A DNA stretch of 64,000 bases from Desulfomonile tiedjei (GCA_016212925.1 JACRDF010000048.1:62001-126000), one strand, 5' to 3'. Numbered from the stretch's first letter, positions 1-8,702 are shown. Translations and numbers: made by a program. Notes: generated by a model not told the origin, from the sequence alone.

Positions 1-197
1 GGACGCTGGCCTTTTCTGGTGTACTTGTACTCTCCGATGAAAGTCCACCCACGCTTTCGGCTGCAATGCTCCAACAATCTTTGGAAGGCACTGCGTACCG
101 CTGTTTCGTGCGTGACGCCCAGCTTGGCAAACTCTTCGAGACCTGCGTAATAGTCTTTGACAGCTTTGGTATTGGTCTTGAGATCCAGGTTGATCAT
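1..197 (-). CDS. Probable DNA methylase/restriction-modification protein, N-terminus only (cut by window edge)
   Basis: Reading leftward from an ATG at 197, the frame stays open to the window edge and gives about 65 residues, starting MINLDLKTNTKAV and containing DYYAGLEEFAKLGVTHET followed by AVRSAFQRLLEHC. This pattern (short helix, GVTHE, then a run like AFQ-LL and a Trp-rich strand) resembles the N-terminus of type ISP or Eco57I-like restriction-modification methylases. The frame is also open upstream of 197 back to a TGA near 233, with AAGGAGG about 15 bases before the ATG, so a slightly earlier non-ATG start is possible. Catalytic motifs lie outside the window, so the family is inferred from the N-terminal pattern alone. 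Confidence 0.5.
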   Translation of the reverse strand, partial: MINLDLKTNTKAVKDYYAGLEEFAKLGVTHETAVRSAFQRLLEHCSRKRGWTFIGEYKYTRKGQR

Positions 198-681
198 GAG
201 CGCCCGACGCGCCTCCTTGGCAGCACCGCCGTTTCAAGCCTCATATTATGATGGATTATGGCAGGGGACAAGCCTTATTCGACTTTATGGGGACGTGCGC
301 TGAGAATTACGGTTCGAAGCGTGCCTAGAAGGCCACCGGCAGGCTGGAAAGCCTGCCCCACAAGGAAGAGAATCCCCTTCCCTTGACGGGAGGAGTTAGA
401 GGCGTGTGTTTGTAAGCAAACCCCAATGCGTTTCTGCATGACCTACGCAAAATGTTCACGGCCGCGCCCGGTCTTGGAGTGGCGTCTTGGCCCAGATCCT
501 TCTTCCGCTGCCGCGGAATACCCTGTTAGAAGTGGCTTCAAAACCCCTTAGCCGGAGTGGACACCGGAGTTTCGCGCACCACACCATTATCGCCTGCGGT
601 GACAATGGTCCAAAATTATGGGAGTTTTTGGGGAGGGGTCTGGGGAGGCCCTTTTTGCAAAAAGGGCCTCCCCAGAAGATC
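198..681. other. Intergenic stretch with inverted repeats, no gene seen
   Basis: I see no convincing coding frame here. The frames open on either strand have no ribosome site and no recognisable protein. It holds a small hairpin near 330-357 (GGCAGGC, then GCCTGCC) and, next to the end of the acyl-CoA ligase, the 36-base palindrome listed separately. Confidence 0.6.
621..675. repeat. Dispersed 36-bp palindrome with T-run, copy A; probable bidirectional terminator
   Basis: Positions 640-675 form a perfect palindrome: 17-base arms, CTGGGGAGGCCCTTTTT and its complement, around a GC centre. It lies 6 bases past the stop of the minus-strand ligase at 682, and the T-run would make it an intrinsic terminator on either strand. 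A near-identical element with the same 17-base arm length and the same left flank (AGTTTTTGGnGAGGGGT) lies at 57316-57370. Weaker relatives lie at 42984 and 60464. Confidence 0.8.
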
Positions 682-2373
682 TTACCGAAGCGCCTTTTTG
701 TCCACTTTGCCCGCCGCGGTAATGGGGATTTCTCTGAATTCAACCACGCGGGGGACTTTGTACGGGGCCATTTGTTCTCGGGCGAAGGCCAGGACTTCCG
801 ATGTGACTTGGTCGTCGAGCTTGTTCGCGTACGCAGGGCTTTTTTGCACCACCAGCTTTACCATCTCGGTTTCGGGGCGCTCCGGATTGGGCACGCCGAT
901 GACTGCGCACACACCCACCGCTGGGTGCTCGTAGAGTTTCTCTTCGACTTCTCGAGGGAACACCTTGAATCCGCCCACGCTGATCATGTCTTTCTTGCGG
1001 TCCACTATGGTGACGTACCCGTCTTCGTCCATGGTCCCGATGTCGCCGGTGTGCATCCAGATTGTTCCGTCGTGTTCCCGTAGCGCCAGCGCAGTCTCCT
1101 CCGCCTTGTTGTGGTAGCATTTCATTATTTGAGGACCTGCGCCGACGATCTCGCCTTCCTCGCCCACAGGAACGTCTCGGGTGCCTGTTTCCAGGTCCAT
1201 GATTCTGATCCTGGTCGACGGCATAGGAAGCCCCACGGTCCCGATTTTCTTGAGTCCTTTTCTGGGATTGCAGGTCAGCAGCACGCAGGTCTCGGTCATG
1301 CCGTACAGCTCGATCACTTTTCCCGTACCGACTACATTTTCGAATTGCTTGATGGCCTCTACCGGAAAGGGAGCCGCTCCGGAAATGCAATGTTTGAGAC
1401 CCGAAAAGTCGAGCTTGTGAAATCCGGGCTCCTTGAGCAGCATGAGATAGAGCGACGGCACATTGGCAAGCCAATGCGGGCCATATTTGGCTATTTCTTT
1501 TACTATGTGCTTGGTGTCACGGGGGTTTGGAACGAGCACCTGGGTAATGCCGAACGACAACCCCGTAATGGCCGTGAATAGACCTGCTATATGAAACATG
1601 GGATATGCTGAAAGCAGCACATCTTTTCCTTCTTCCACCTGGAGCCATTTATGGAACTGGGTCACGTTTGCCAGCATGTTCCGATGCGGACAAACAGCTC
1701 CCTTGGGCACACCCGTGGTGCCACCGGTGTACTGGATGAACGCGGGGTCCTCTATGGTAAGCGGAATCGCCGGAGGATTCGGCGAATAGCGCGACAGCAC
1801 TTCCTTGAACGGGATGACCTTTTTCTCGGGAATTGGCTGTATTTGACCGGTCGGGACCTTTTTCAACCACTTCGCCAGGACCTGTTTGTAGCCGGGCAAG
1901 AAATCCAGCAAACCCGTGGGACAGACCAGCTCCAAGCTTTTTAGCCGGTCCGCTACCCCCAAAAGACGGTGCTGGAACAGCGCGTCCATCACCACAAAAG
2001 CGCGAGCGCCGCTATCTTCCAATTGGTGGGCCATTTCTCCGGCTGTGAGGAGCGGCGAGATCCCTGAAACCGCGCAGCCGGCCTTGAGACCACCGATCAG
2101 CGTTATGAGGTACTGCGGTGAGTTGGGAAGGCTCACTGCAACCGCGTCGCCCTTCCCAATACCGTGATCCGCGAGACAAGCAGCGAACCGGTCCGACGCG
2201 GCCATCAACTGCTCGAAACTCAGCGTCACCCCCAGAAAGTGCAACGCAGGCCGATCCGCATGCTCCCGCCGGACCTTCTCGAAGCATTCAGTCAGAGACT
2301 CGTCCTCAAGCTCAATCTCCGGCTGGACCCCCGGATCATAAGACCTCAGCCAGAATTTGCCATCATACACCAT
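682..2373 (-). CDS. Long-chain-fatty-acid/acyl-CoA ligase (AMP-forming)
   Basis: A 563-residue member of the ANL adenylate-forming superfamily, which activates a carboxylic acid with ATP to an acyl-AMP and then to an acyl-CoA. The ATP/AMP loop YTGGTTGVPKGA lies near residues 216-227, YGMTET in the middle, and the A8 hinge as TGDIGTMDEDGYVTIVDRKK near 455. The acyl-CoA-synthetase lysine context AAGKVDKKALR is at the C-terminus. Length matches FadD-type enzymes. The ATG at 2373 follows AGGGAGG at good spacing. It stands alone and ends at a strong palindromic terminator. The substrate cannot be read from sequence; medium/long-chain or aryl acids are all possible. Confidence 0.9.
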   Translation of the reverse strand: MVYDGKFWLRSYDPGVQPEIELEDESLTECFEKVRREHADRPALHFLGVTLSFEQLMAASDRFAACLADHGIGKGDAVAVSLPNSPQYLITLIGGLKAGCAVSGISPLLTAGEMAHQLEDSGARAFVVMDALFQHRLLGVADRLKSLELVCPTGLLDFLPGYKQVLAKWLKKVPTGQIQPIPEKKVIPFKEVLSRYSPNPPAIPLTIEDPAFIQYTGGTTGVPKGAVCPHRNMLANVTQFHKWLQVEEGKDVLLSAYPMFHIAGLFTAITGLSFGITQVLVPNPRDTKHIVKEIAKYGPHWLANVPSLYLMLLKEPGFHKLDFSGLKHCISGAAPFPVEAIKQFENVVGTGKVIELYGMTETCVLLTCNPRKGLKKIGTVGLPMPSTRIRIMDLETGTRDVPVGEEGEIVGAGPQIMKCYHNKAEETALALREHDGTIWMHTGDIGTMDEDGYVTIVDRKKDMISVGGFKVFPREVEEKLYEHPAVGVCAVIGVPNPERPETEMVKLVVQKSPAYANKLDDQVTSEVLAFAREQMAPYKVPRVVEFREIPITAAGKVDKKALR

Positions 2374-3106
2374 GGCCCCCTCCCTTCTGCTTGAAAATGC
2401 TCCGGAAAAGCCCCTTCATTGCGACAAGAAGCCCCCCGAGTCCCCAATGACTAGGCCTCCGAACGTGTGAGCCCCGAACAGGCTCCGTGATTGTAGCCCG
2501 GCAAAGACCTCCGGATTCCTGCCCCGGTTTTCACCGGGGTAAACTTGAGGATCGCAGGAATGACGGAACGTAGTCCCAGCAAATCAGACAAAAACTATGA
2601 CAATCGTTATGGATAAATCTTGGCTATCGGTTGCAACGAAGAACTATCCGGCTCGGCTGAACGGCTGGCGTCGGGTGGGGGAGCCGCTTTGGCCGCCGAG
2701 AAGGCATCCTTGTGGTCCTTCATAAGGCCCGTTAGAGGCTGGGCCGTAGTCATGTGGATGAAAAAGACACTGTTAAGATACTTGAAGCATACCGCTCCAC
2801 ATGCTCTCGGTCAACAAAGATCTTTGACTTGGTATGTCGCACTGACGGGTGTCTTTCAGTAACCTGCGGAGTATACGGAAACGGCTTTAGGAACAATCCA
2901 AGGGGACATCGGAGGGGCCACGCTTGCTCATGGCCCGTTTGCGACCTTGATGATTTGAAGCGATAGTTCGCTCAATATTGGTCAAAAGTAGAGGTGCTAC
3001 TTTGTAATTTGTTTACAGGCCTCGCTCGACAATAATCGATTTTGAGAAGGCGCTCGGAGGTCTACGGCTGGAATCCGGTTCAGGGCCGAAGCCCTGGGCC
3101 GAGGGG
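2374..3106. other. Intergenic stretch, no gene seen; nested inverted repeat at 2515-2572
   Basis: No frame here has a ribosome site plus a protein-like composition. At 2522-2539 there is a perfect CCCCGG-ttttca-CCGGGG hairpin, nested in a wider imperfect inverted repeat (ATTCCTGC near 2514-2521 against GCAGGAAT near 2554-2561). This is the layout of a dispersed REP-like element and not of a gene. Confidence 0.5.
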
Positions 3107-3139
3107 CAAAAAAGGCCATGCTGCAACAGGGCCTTTTTG
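3107..3139 (-). terminator. Intrinsic terminator beside the tRNA-Pro fragment
   Basis: AAAAAGGCC at 3109-3117 pairs with GGCCTTTTT at 3130-3138, giving a 9-bp stem and 12-base loop. Read on the minus strand it ends in a U-run. It lies 9 bases past the CCA end of the tRNA-Pro 3' fragment, so it may be the original terminator of the tRNA-Pro before an insertion displaced it. Confidence 0.65.
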
Positions 3140-3147
3140 AATTCTAC

Positions 3148-3195
3148 TGGTCGGGACGACTGGATTTGAACCAGCGACCCCGGCATCCCGAATGC
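3148..3195 (-). pseudogene. tRNA-Pro 3'-half fragment (candidate att site)
   Basis: These 48 bases match 4282-4329, the 3' half of the intact tRNA-Pro(CGG), with one mismatch (3182 G against 4316 T). The copy covers the CCA end, acceptor 3' strand, T arm and anticodon stem-loop, and then the identity stops abruptly. Both copies have the same orientation. A 3'-end tRNA repeat at a distance is the classic trace left by a tyrosine-recombinase element that integrated in a tRNA gene. Confidence 0.85.
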
Positions 3196-3498
3196 GAACT
3201 AGACCCTAACTATATCAAACGTTTGCTCCAAATCATCAACGATTTCAAGCCACCTCAGTCCAACTCAATCCTATTCAATCCGTTTCAATCCGTCAACTTG
3301 TGCGCAATACTTTGAAGTCGTTTCAGTTCAGAAAAACCTGAACTTTTACTGAACAAGATTCTGGACCGGACAAATATGCCATTCTTGCCGCCGCGCGGTT
3401 ATCAAAGGAGGGAATCATATTGAGGCATCAAGCGGACAGCTGCATTTGCAAGATTCTGTGTTAAACTAATAGTGAATTTCTCCTCGGAGGCAAAGACC

Positions 3499-3762
3499 AT
3501 GCCCCAGACACCAGCAACGGTTGAAGAAAGCCGAATCTCCGACGCGATTGAAAGGGTAAGCACTGAAAGCGAGCGGTTGATTATTGTCCGAGACGGGAAA
3601 GGAGTTGCCGCAATAGTCCCTCTCGATGACCTGGAATCGCTGGAAGAACTTGACGAGATACTCGACCAGGCCGATATTCCCGAGCTTGAAGCTGCTCGCA
3701 AAGAGGCTCAAGAGAAGGGCACGATTCCCTTGGCTGAATTCATGGCCCGGCTCCGACTCTGA
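3499..3762 (+). CDS. Type II antitoxin, Phd/YefM-like
   Basis: An 87-residue protein, read as the labile antitoxin and DNA-binding repressor of a type II toxin-antitoxin pair. The N-terminal half has the Phd/YefM pattern: SRISDAIERVSTESERLIIVRDGKGVAAIVPLDDLE, a short strand-helix fold that binds the operator. The acidic C-terminal half (ELDEILDQADIPELEAARKEA) is the usual toxin-wrapping tail. The ATG at 3499 is preferred because CGGAGG precedes it by 8 bases; an upstream in-frame start at 3472 lacks such a site. Its stop overlaps the toxin start by one base (TGATG), the usual coupled arrangement. Confidence 0.85.
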   Translation: MPQTPATVEESRISDAIERVSTESERLIIVRDGKGVAAIVPLDDLESLEELDEILDQADIPELEAARKEAQEKGTIPLAEFMARLRL

Positions 3763-4082
3763 TGTCTTCAGAGACCTACCAGATTGAACTTTCGCCGGCC
3801 GCGCAACGTCAAATCGGCAAGCTCCCCCATGAAGAGCAGGCCCGCCTCGGCATGGCTATCAAATCGTTAGAAATGGACCCCCGCCCGCCAGGCTCAAAGA
3901 AGCTGAAAGGATACTCCGATACCTACAGGCTCCGCATCGGGAAATATCGCGTCCTTTATGACGTCTATGACCGGGTTTTGTGGGTCCTGATTCTCAAAGT
4001 AGGGCATCGGAAGGAAGTCTACCGTGGTGAATCAATCGGCAAGTCCCTGAGAGACCTCATAGAGCGCAAGCTCATGAAATAG
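3762..4082 (+). CDS. Type II toxin, RelE/ParE superfamily
   Basis: A 106-residue RelE/ParE-fold protein. SPAAQRQIGKLPHEEQARLGMAI is the N-terminal helical hairpin. GSKKLKGYSDTYRLRIGKYRVLYDV is the central sheet with the conserved basic residues, and the strand after it (LWVLILKVGHRKEVYR) carries the HRKEVY motif typical of ribosome-dependent RelE mRNA interferases. The Arg and terminal Tyr catalytic positions of RelE are present, which favours an RNase over a ParE gyrase poison. Translation is coupled to the antitoxin by a TGATG overlap. The unit is the only coding content between the tRNA-Pro repeats and may stabilise that insert. Confidence 0.88.
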   Translation: MSSETYQIELSPAAQRQIGKLPHEEQARLGMAIKSLEMDPRPPGSKKLKGYSDTYRLRIGKYRVLYDVYDRVLWVLILKVGHRKEVYRGESIGKSLRDLIERKLMK

Positions 4083-4230
4083 CGCGTTGGATGCTGGGGA
4101 CACCATACTTAATTCGCTTCACTTTAGGGCGCGGCGCAATTCGGGGGAAACCACGCCTATTTCTGACGGGTTTGGCGGTCGGAAGTGCAGGAGAAAACCG
4201 GACGGGTTTCAATGTGGCGTGGCAAAGATG

Positions 4231-4264
4231 AAAAACCGTCTAATCCTCTTGAGCAAATCGACGG
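4231..4264 (-). terminator. Weak intrinsic terminator for tRNA-Pro
   Basis: On the minus strand CCGTC (4264-4260) pairs with GACGG (4240-4236), followed by a run of five Us. It lies 17 bases past the CCA end of the intact tRNA. The short stem and long loop make this moderate evidence. It would have arrived with the insert, since the stronger terminator sits beside the displaced fragment. Confidence 0.4.
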
Positions 4265-4281
4265 CGTTATCTTTCTTTCAG

Positions 4282-4358
4282 TGGTCGGGACGACTGGATT
4301 TGAACCAGCGACCCCTGCATCCCGAATGCAGTGCTCTACCAGGCTGAGCCACGTCCCG
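4282..4358 (-). tRNA. tRNA-Pro (anticodon CGG)
   Basis: On the minus strand the gene folds as a full cloverleaf. The acceptor CGGGACG pairs with CGTCCCG, with discriminator A. The D arm reads GCTCAGCCTGGTAGAGC. The anticodon stem CTGCA/TGCAG holds loop TTCGGGA, giving anticodon CGG for codon CCG. The T arm is CTGG-TTCAAAT-CCAG. The CCA tail is encoded at 4284-4282. Total length is 77 bases. Its 3' half is duplicated at 3148-3195, marking this gene as an integration target. Confidence 0.95.
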
Positions 4359-5199
4359 ACTCCGCCAAATTACAGGCTTTCTGCGCTCGTGTCAAGGGAC
4401 GAATTGCTTGAAAAACGTCCGCTGGCTAACAGAAACCAAAACGACTGGTCTCACAATGGTCCGCTTTGCTTCTGCTTTGCGGGAGTAAAAAGGATCTGCC
4501 GGACAATCTTGGCCAATGCTGAGCCTCGCCGGACTTGCCCATTACACAATCCTAAAGTGATTCTCAAAAGTTTTCGCGGAATGAAGCCACAGTGGTGCCT
4601 GGGTCAACGGCGGCCTATTGGCCGCCGCAAATTACGGGGGCGAGTCAAGCTGAAGCTGGCAGAGGCATCCGCAAGCCAATTCGTGATTACTTTCGAGAAC
4701 AGGTATAACCGCCGGCTCGAGGATCGATCAGTGGGGGTTCTGCGAAATTGGTTATCAAGAGCCATGATTATCATTGACGGAAAGGCAGCAATTGCATTAC
4801 CCTAAACAAAGGGGGACTACTCGTCAACTCAGCGAGGTTGCTTACCAACCTATTCCTCACATGACACCGGCATGACCCTCTTGAAAAAGTAGGGAGCAAT
4901 GGGCTCAACAGCCCACATAATAAATTCCAAGCTGGTTCGTCTCGAAAGAACTCTAGTTCCGGGTTTCATACGATAAACGCTATTTGACTGCCGTATTCTA
5001 GAGGCTTGTACGAGGGGAGAGGACAAAGCCGTGATTGCCTTGCTTATCAGGATCAGCCTTTCCCCTGGAATGACGACGGACTCATACGAGTTCCGTCCCA
5101 CGCGAACCATCCGGCATAGCAGGCGTAAAGCGACCAGGATACGAATGGATCGAGCATATACTGGTAGTCGAAAATTCATGGTCAGAGGAGGATGTCACC
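4359..5199. other. Intergenic stretch, no gene seen
   Basis: There is no supported gene in this 840-base gap. It has one clear hairpin, GCGGCC-tatt-GGCCGC near 4611-4626, without a T-run. A minus-strand open frame at 4850-5179 has no ribosome site and no family-like pattern. The end of the gap carries GAGGAGG at about 5185-5191, the ribosome site of the protease gene. Confidence 0.5.
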
Positions 5200-7197
5200 A
5201 TGCCATCAATCTCGAGTATAAAACAACCAACGCAGCCCCCATATAGGCGGTTGCGCGCCTTCGCTTTTGACCCGATCCTCAGCCGTCGAATCGAGAGCTA
5301 CGATATCAATCAAATCACTATCAATCTCCCTTGGGAAAATAACGTGATGGTGGGGCCGGTGGACGATTACCTGGAAGTCGTCGACTACGACCCGGCAAGC
5401 CAGGTTTTTTACGCACCGGTGAACCTGACCGATGAGCATTTGCTCGCTCAAGACGGGCTTCCTCCGTCGGAAGGCAACCCCCAGTTTCACCAGCAAATGG
5501 TGTTCGCCGTAGCTCGAACCACTATCAGTCACTTCGAGCAGGCTCTGGGACGCCGATCTTTGTGGTCACATCGAGGGTTCAAGGAAGACGGGTTCGTGAG
5601 GACTGAGTTCGTGGAACGCTTGCGCGTCTATCCCCACGCTCTGCGAGAGGCCAATGCCTATTACAGCCCCGTCAAGAAAGCCTTGCTCTTTGGCTACTTT
5701 CCTGCCTCAACCACCAATCCCGGAGAAAACATGCCCGGCGAGATAGTGTTTGCATGCCTTTCACACGACATAGTCGCCCACGAGACGACCCACGCATTGC
5801 TGGACGGCCTGCACCGGCGATTCATTGAGGCAACCAACAATGATGTTCTGGCCCTGCATGAAGCCTTCGCCGACATTGTAGCCCTATTCCAGCACTTCAC
5901 TTACCCGGAGGCGTTGCGACGACAAATCGCCCGCACTCGCGGGGACCTTCAAAGCCAGAATCTTCTAGGTGAGCTTGCTTTCCAGTTCGGACAGGCCATT
6001 GGACGCTACGGTGCTCTGCGCAGCGCACTCGGACACCATGACCCCGAGACACAGGAGTGGATTCCGGAGAAACCTGACCCTGGGATGCTCCTACGCACCA
6101 CCGAACCGCATGAGCGGGGAAAGATCCTAGTTGCCGCCGTTTTTGAAGCATTTCTGACCATTTACAAGTGGCGAATCGCCGACCTTCTGCGCATCGCCAG
6201 CGGGGGGTCCGGTCAACTTTCCCCGGGCGAACTGCACCCCGACCTGGTCGAAAGGCTGGCGCAAGAGGCGGCCAAGACGGCCGGGCATGTCCTTCACATG
6301 TGTATCCGCGCTCTCGACTACTGTCCACCTGTTGATGTTGATTTCGGCGATTACTTGCGGGCTTTGATCACCGCGGATGCGGACCTTGTAATGAACGATC
6401 GGTACAACTATCGGCTTGCTATGGTCGAAGCGTTCCGCCGACGCGGCATCTACCCTAATGACGTGAGCAGCCTGTCCGTAGACAGCCTCTTATGGCACTC
6501 ACCGGATAGCAACGAGCAAAAGGCTTTCCTCAAGGTGTTTCGCAACCCTGCTAGACTGCGTAAGCTTGTTCCCGATTGGGGACTGACGACGAGCCGCAAG
6601 AAGATCTTTGAACAAGCCAGGAGGAGCCAAAAACTGCTTCATGGGTGGTTTACCGATGCAAGTGGGAGCGAGGCCGCCAACGTCGCCCGGATAGTGCTCG
6701 ACAGAAATGCACCCGAGGCCTTCCATAGGGATAGGGAAGGCGTCCCGTCGCTGGAAATTCACTCGGTGCGGCCTGCCCGTCGGATCGGACCGGGAGGCCA
6801 AACTGTTACCGAGTTGGTAGTTGAGATGACCCAGCGCCGTAAAGGGTACTATGATCCTGAAATTCAGGACAAGGTAGATCGAGGTGTGTTCGCGCCCCGC
6901 GATCGGCCTGCGCCGGACTTTTGGTTCCGGGGCGGATGCACTCTCTTGGTAAACCCGGACAACGCAGAGGTCAGGTATTGCATCCAAAAGAGGATACGGA
7001 GCGACACTCGCCTGGAACGCGTGCGTAGATATCTTACCAGAGGGGCAAGTCCATCTCTCCGCGCCACCTACTTAGGCGATCCGGTGAAAACTTCTTCCCG
7101 GAGCTTTTCCAGGAAAAGTCAGGACCTGGAGCAAGGGGCCGCCGGGGAGCCTTTTGCCTTTCTCCATCGTTCCTTCGGGCTAGAGGAGGTGGAATAA
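5200..7197 (+). CDS. Thermolysin-like (gluzincin) zinc metalloprotease of unknown role
   Basis: A 665-residue cytoplasmic-looking protein with no signal peptide or membrane segment. The zinc-protease signature HETTH is at residues 194-198 and a second motif HEAFAD at 220-225, so E221 with D225 matches the ExxxD glutamate ligand of thermolysin-type enzymes. The stretch just before (ANAYYSPVKKALLFGYF, 151-167) resembles the M4 substrate-edge strand. Residues after about 450 match nothing I recognise and may be a sensing or substrate domain. The ATG follows GAGGAGG. The stop overlaps the next start (TAATG), so it is translated with the metallo-beta-lactamase protein at 7197. Protease fold is well supported; function is not known. 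Confidence 0.75.
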   Translation: MPSISSIKQPTQPPYRRLRAFAFDPILSRRIESYDINQITINLPWENNVMVGPVDDYLEVVDYDPASQVFYAPVNLTDEHLLAQDGLPPSEGNPQFHQQMVFAVARTTISHFEQALGRRSLWSHRGFKEDGFVRTEFVERLRVYPHALREANAYYSPVKKALLFGYFPASTTNPGENMPGEIVFACLSHDIVAHETTHALLDGLHRRFIEATNNDVLALHEAFADIVALFQHFTYPEALRRQIARTRGDLQSQNLLGELAFQFGQAIGRYGALRSALGHHDPETQEWIPEKPDPGMLLRTTEPHERGKILVAAVFEAFLTIYKWRIADLLRIASGGSGQLSPGELHPDLVERLAQEAAKTAGHVLHMCIRALDYCPPVDVDFGDYLRALITADADLVMNDRYNYRLAMVEAFRRRGIYPNDVSSLSVDSLLWHSPDSNEQKAFLKVFRNPARLRKLVPDWGLTTSRKKIFEQARRSQKLLHGWFTDASGSEAANVARIVLDRNAPEAFHRDREGVPSLEIHSVRPARRIGPGGQTVTELVVEMTQRRKGYYDPEIQDKVDRGVFAPRDRPAPDFWFRGGCTLLVNPDNAEVRYCIQKRIRSDTRLERVRRYLTRGASPSLRATYLGDPVKTSSRSFSRKSQDLEQGAAGEPFAFLHRSFGLEEVE

Positions 7198-8702
7198 TGG
7201 CTCCAAAAAATATAAGTCAGCCGGTAATGCAACCGCCCGAATCGGGCGTTACAGTTCGCATGTACAACCCTGGTTTCGGGGACTGCTTTCTCCTGGCTTT
7301 GCGAGCCAAGGACGGCAGCGCGCGTTATATTCTCATTGATTGCGGAGTCCACCACCGGTATCCCGGAGGAAAGGAGAGAATGCGGCTGCTTGCCACGGAT
7401 ATGGCGAAAGCAACCGGAAATCATCTCCACGTTGTCGTGGCCACGCATGAACACACCGATCATTTGTCCGGATTCGAATATGGAAAGGATGTCTTCGACA
7501 ACATCGAAATAGACGATCTCTGGCTGGCCTGGACAGAGGACCCTACGGACCCGGTCGCCAAGCATTTGAAGCAAATCTATGGAATACAGATTAGAGCGGT
7601 GGCAGCGGCTGTCAATCAGCTCAGGCTCGCCAATGCACCGTCGGCTGCGGCGCTCCAGGCAGTCCTGGACTTTGAGTTCCCGAATGCCTTGACCTCTGCA
7701 CTGGGTGTCAAAGCAAGCCCGCTGGAGTACCTGCGCACAAAGACACGGAATAAACTCCACAGGCCGGAAGACTATCGCCGCCCGGGGGAAGAGCCGCTCA
7801 TCGTGCCTGGCGTAGAGGGCGTAAAGGTCTACGTACTCGGACCTCCCAGAGACGAAGAGTATATCAAGAAGTTGCAGGCTGAGAGTGAATTCTACCCTGA
7901 TGTTGCGGCCATAATCGGGGCAGGATCGTTCACCGCGGCAGCGTTGGCTTCTGTGGGTACTGTTTTCGAGGACGACAAAGATAGGCAGCTCTTCAGGCGA
8001 AGTTGCCCTTTTGATGAGTCTGTTGAAATCGCCAGAGATTCAGCAGGCAGGCATCCAAATTATGGGCGATTCTTCAGTAAATACTATGGCTTCTCAAATA
8101 CCGGCACAGATGGCGCGGAGTGGCGCCGCATCGACACCGACTGGTTAGGTGCCGCCGAGCAACTGGCGCTAGCCATCAATGCTAAGACCAACAACACCTC
8201 TCTGGTCCTTGCGATCGAGATTACGGAAACCGAGCCACACAAGACCCTGCTCTTTGCCGCGGATGCCCAAGCGGGAAACTGGCTTTCCTGGAGCAATTTG
8301 TCTTGGCCTGCCGAGGGAACTAGTAGCGGAACGGTGACCGTCGCAGATCTCCTCCGCCGCACGGTACTGTACAAGGTCGGACACCACGGCAGCCGAAATG
8401 CGACTCTTGCACAAAAGGGCCTGGAGATGATGGAGAGTCCCAACCTGGTTGCCATGATCCCAGTGGATCAGCGCTGGGCAAATGAAGAAATGCATTGGGA
8501 TCATCCAGCCGAAAAACTGTTTGACCGACTCAAGCAGAAGACTGGAGGCAAAATCATTCGGGCAGATCGGATACCATCAGGCGACGACAGCCCTCCAAAG
8601 CCGGATGAGGCTACAGAGAGAGACTGGCAATCCTTCGTCTCACGGCTGGACTGGGACCGCAGTTCGGATAGGCTGTGGGTGCAGTACACCGTACCGGGAT
8701 AG
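7197..8702 (+). CDS. Metallo-beta-lactamase-fold hydrolase (ComEC-like), partner of the protease
   Basis: A 501-residue protein with the metallo-beta-lactamase motif THEHTDH at residues 83-89 (H84, H86, D88, H89). A second ligand region VGHHGSRNA is at 394-402, as in ComEC-like competence hydrolases. The opening strand VRMYNPGFGDCFLLAL matches their V-x-N-x-G-x-GD-x start. The insertion between the two motif regions is unusually long, about 300 residues. There is no signal peptide or membrane helix, unlike real ComEC, so it is a soluble hydrolase, perhaps for a nucleic acid or nucleotide. Its start overlaps the protease stop by one base, so the two form one expression unit. The substrate is unknown. 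Confidence 0.78.
   Translation: MAPKNISQPVMQPPESGVTVRMYNPGFGDCFLLALRAKDGSARYILIDCGVHHRYPGGKERMRLLATDMAKATGNHLHVVVATHEHTDHLSGFEYGKDVFDNIEIDDLWLAWTEDPTDPVAKHLKQIYGIQIRAVAAAVNQLRLANAPSAAALQAVLDFEFPNALTSALGVKASPLEYLRTKTRNKLHRPEDYRRPGEEPLIVPGVEGVKVYVLGPPRDEEYIKKLQAESEFYPDVAAIIGAGSFTAAALASVGTVFEDDKDRQLFRRSCPFDESVEIARDSAGRHPNYGRFFSKYYGFSNTGTDGAEWRRIDTDWLGAAEQLALAINAKTNNTSLVLAIEITETEPHKTLLFAADAQAGNWLSWSNLSWPAEGTSSGTVTVADLLRRTVLYKVGHHGSRNATLAQKGLEMMESPNLVAMIPVDQRWANEEMHWDHPAEKLFDRLKQKTGGKIIRADRIPSGDDSPPKPDEATERDWQSFVSRLDWDRSSDRLWVQYTVPG

Larger units (their letters stand above)
3148..4329. mobile_element. Candidate mini-island between tRNA-Pro direct repeats
   Basis: The direct repeats at 3148-3195 and 4282-4329 bound about 1.1 kb that carries only a toxin-antitoxin pair and a weak terminator. 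The intact tRNA is at one end and the 3' fragment at the other, the layout expected of attL/attR. No integrase is seen between the repeats, so it is either a decayed remnant or a small element mobilised in trans. An alternative is a local segmental duplication of the tRNA 3' end. Confidence 0.5.

Noticed and set aside
2620-2966. Open frames at 2620-2862 and 2754-2966
   Set aside because: No ribosome site, no domain, overlapping each other; treated as chance frames in an intergenic region.
3472-3498. Longer N-terminus for the antitoxin
   Set aside because: The ATG at 3499 has CGGAGG 8 bases upstream; the earlier start has none.
4850-5179. A 109-residue minus-strand open frame
   Set aside because: No ribosome site, no recognisable domain, and it lies in a low-information gap before the protease gene.
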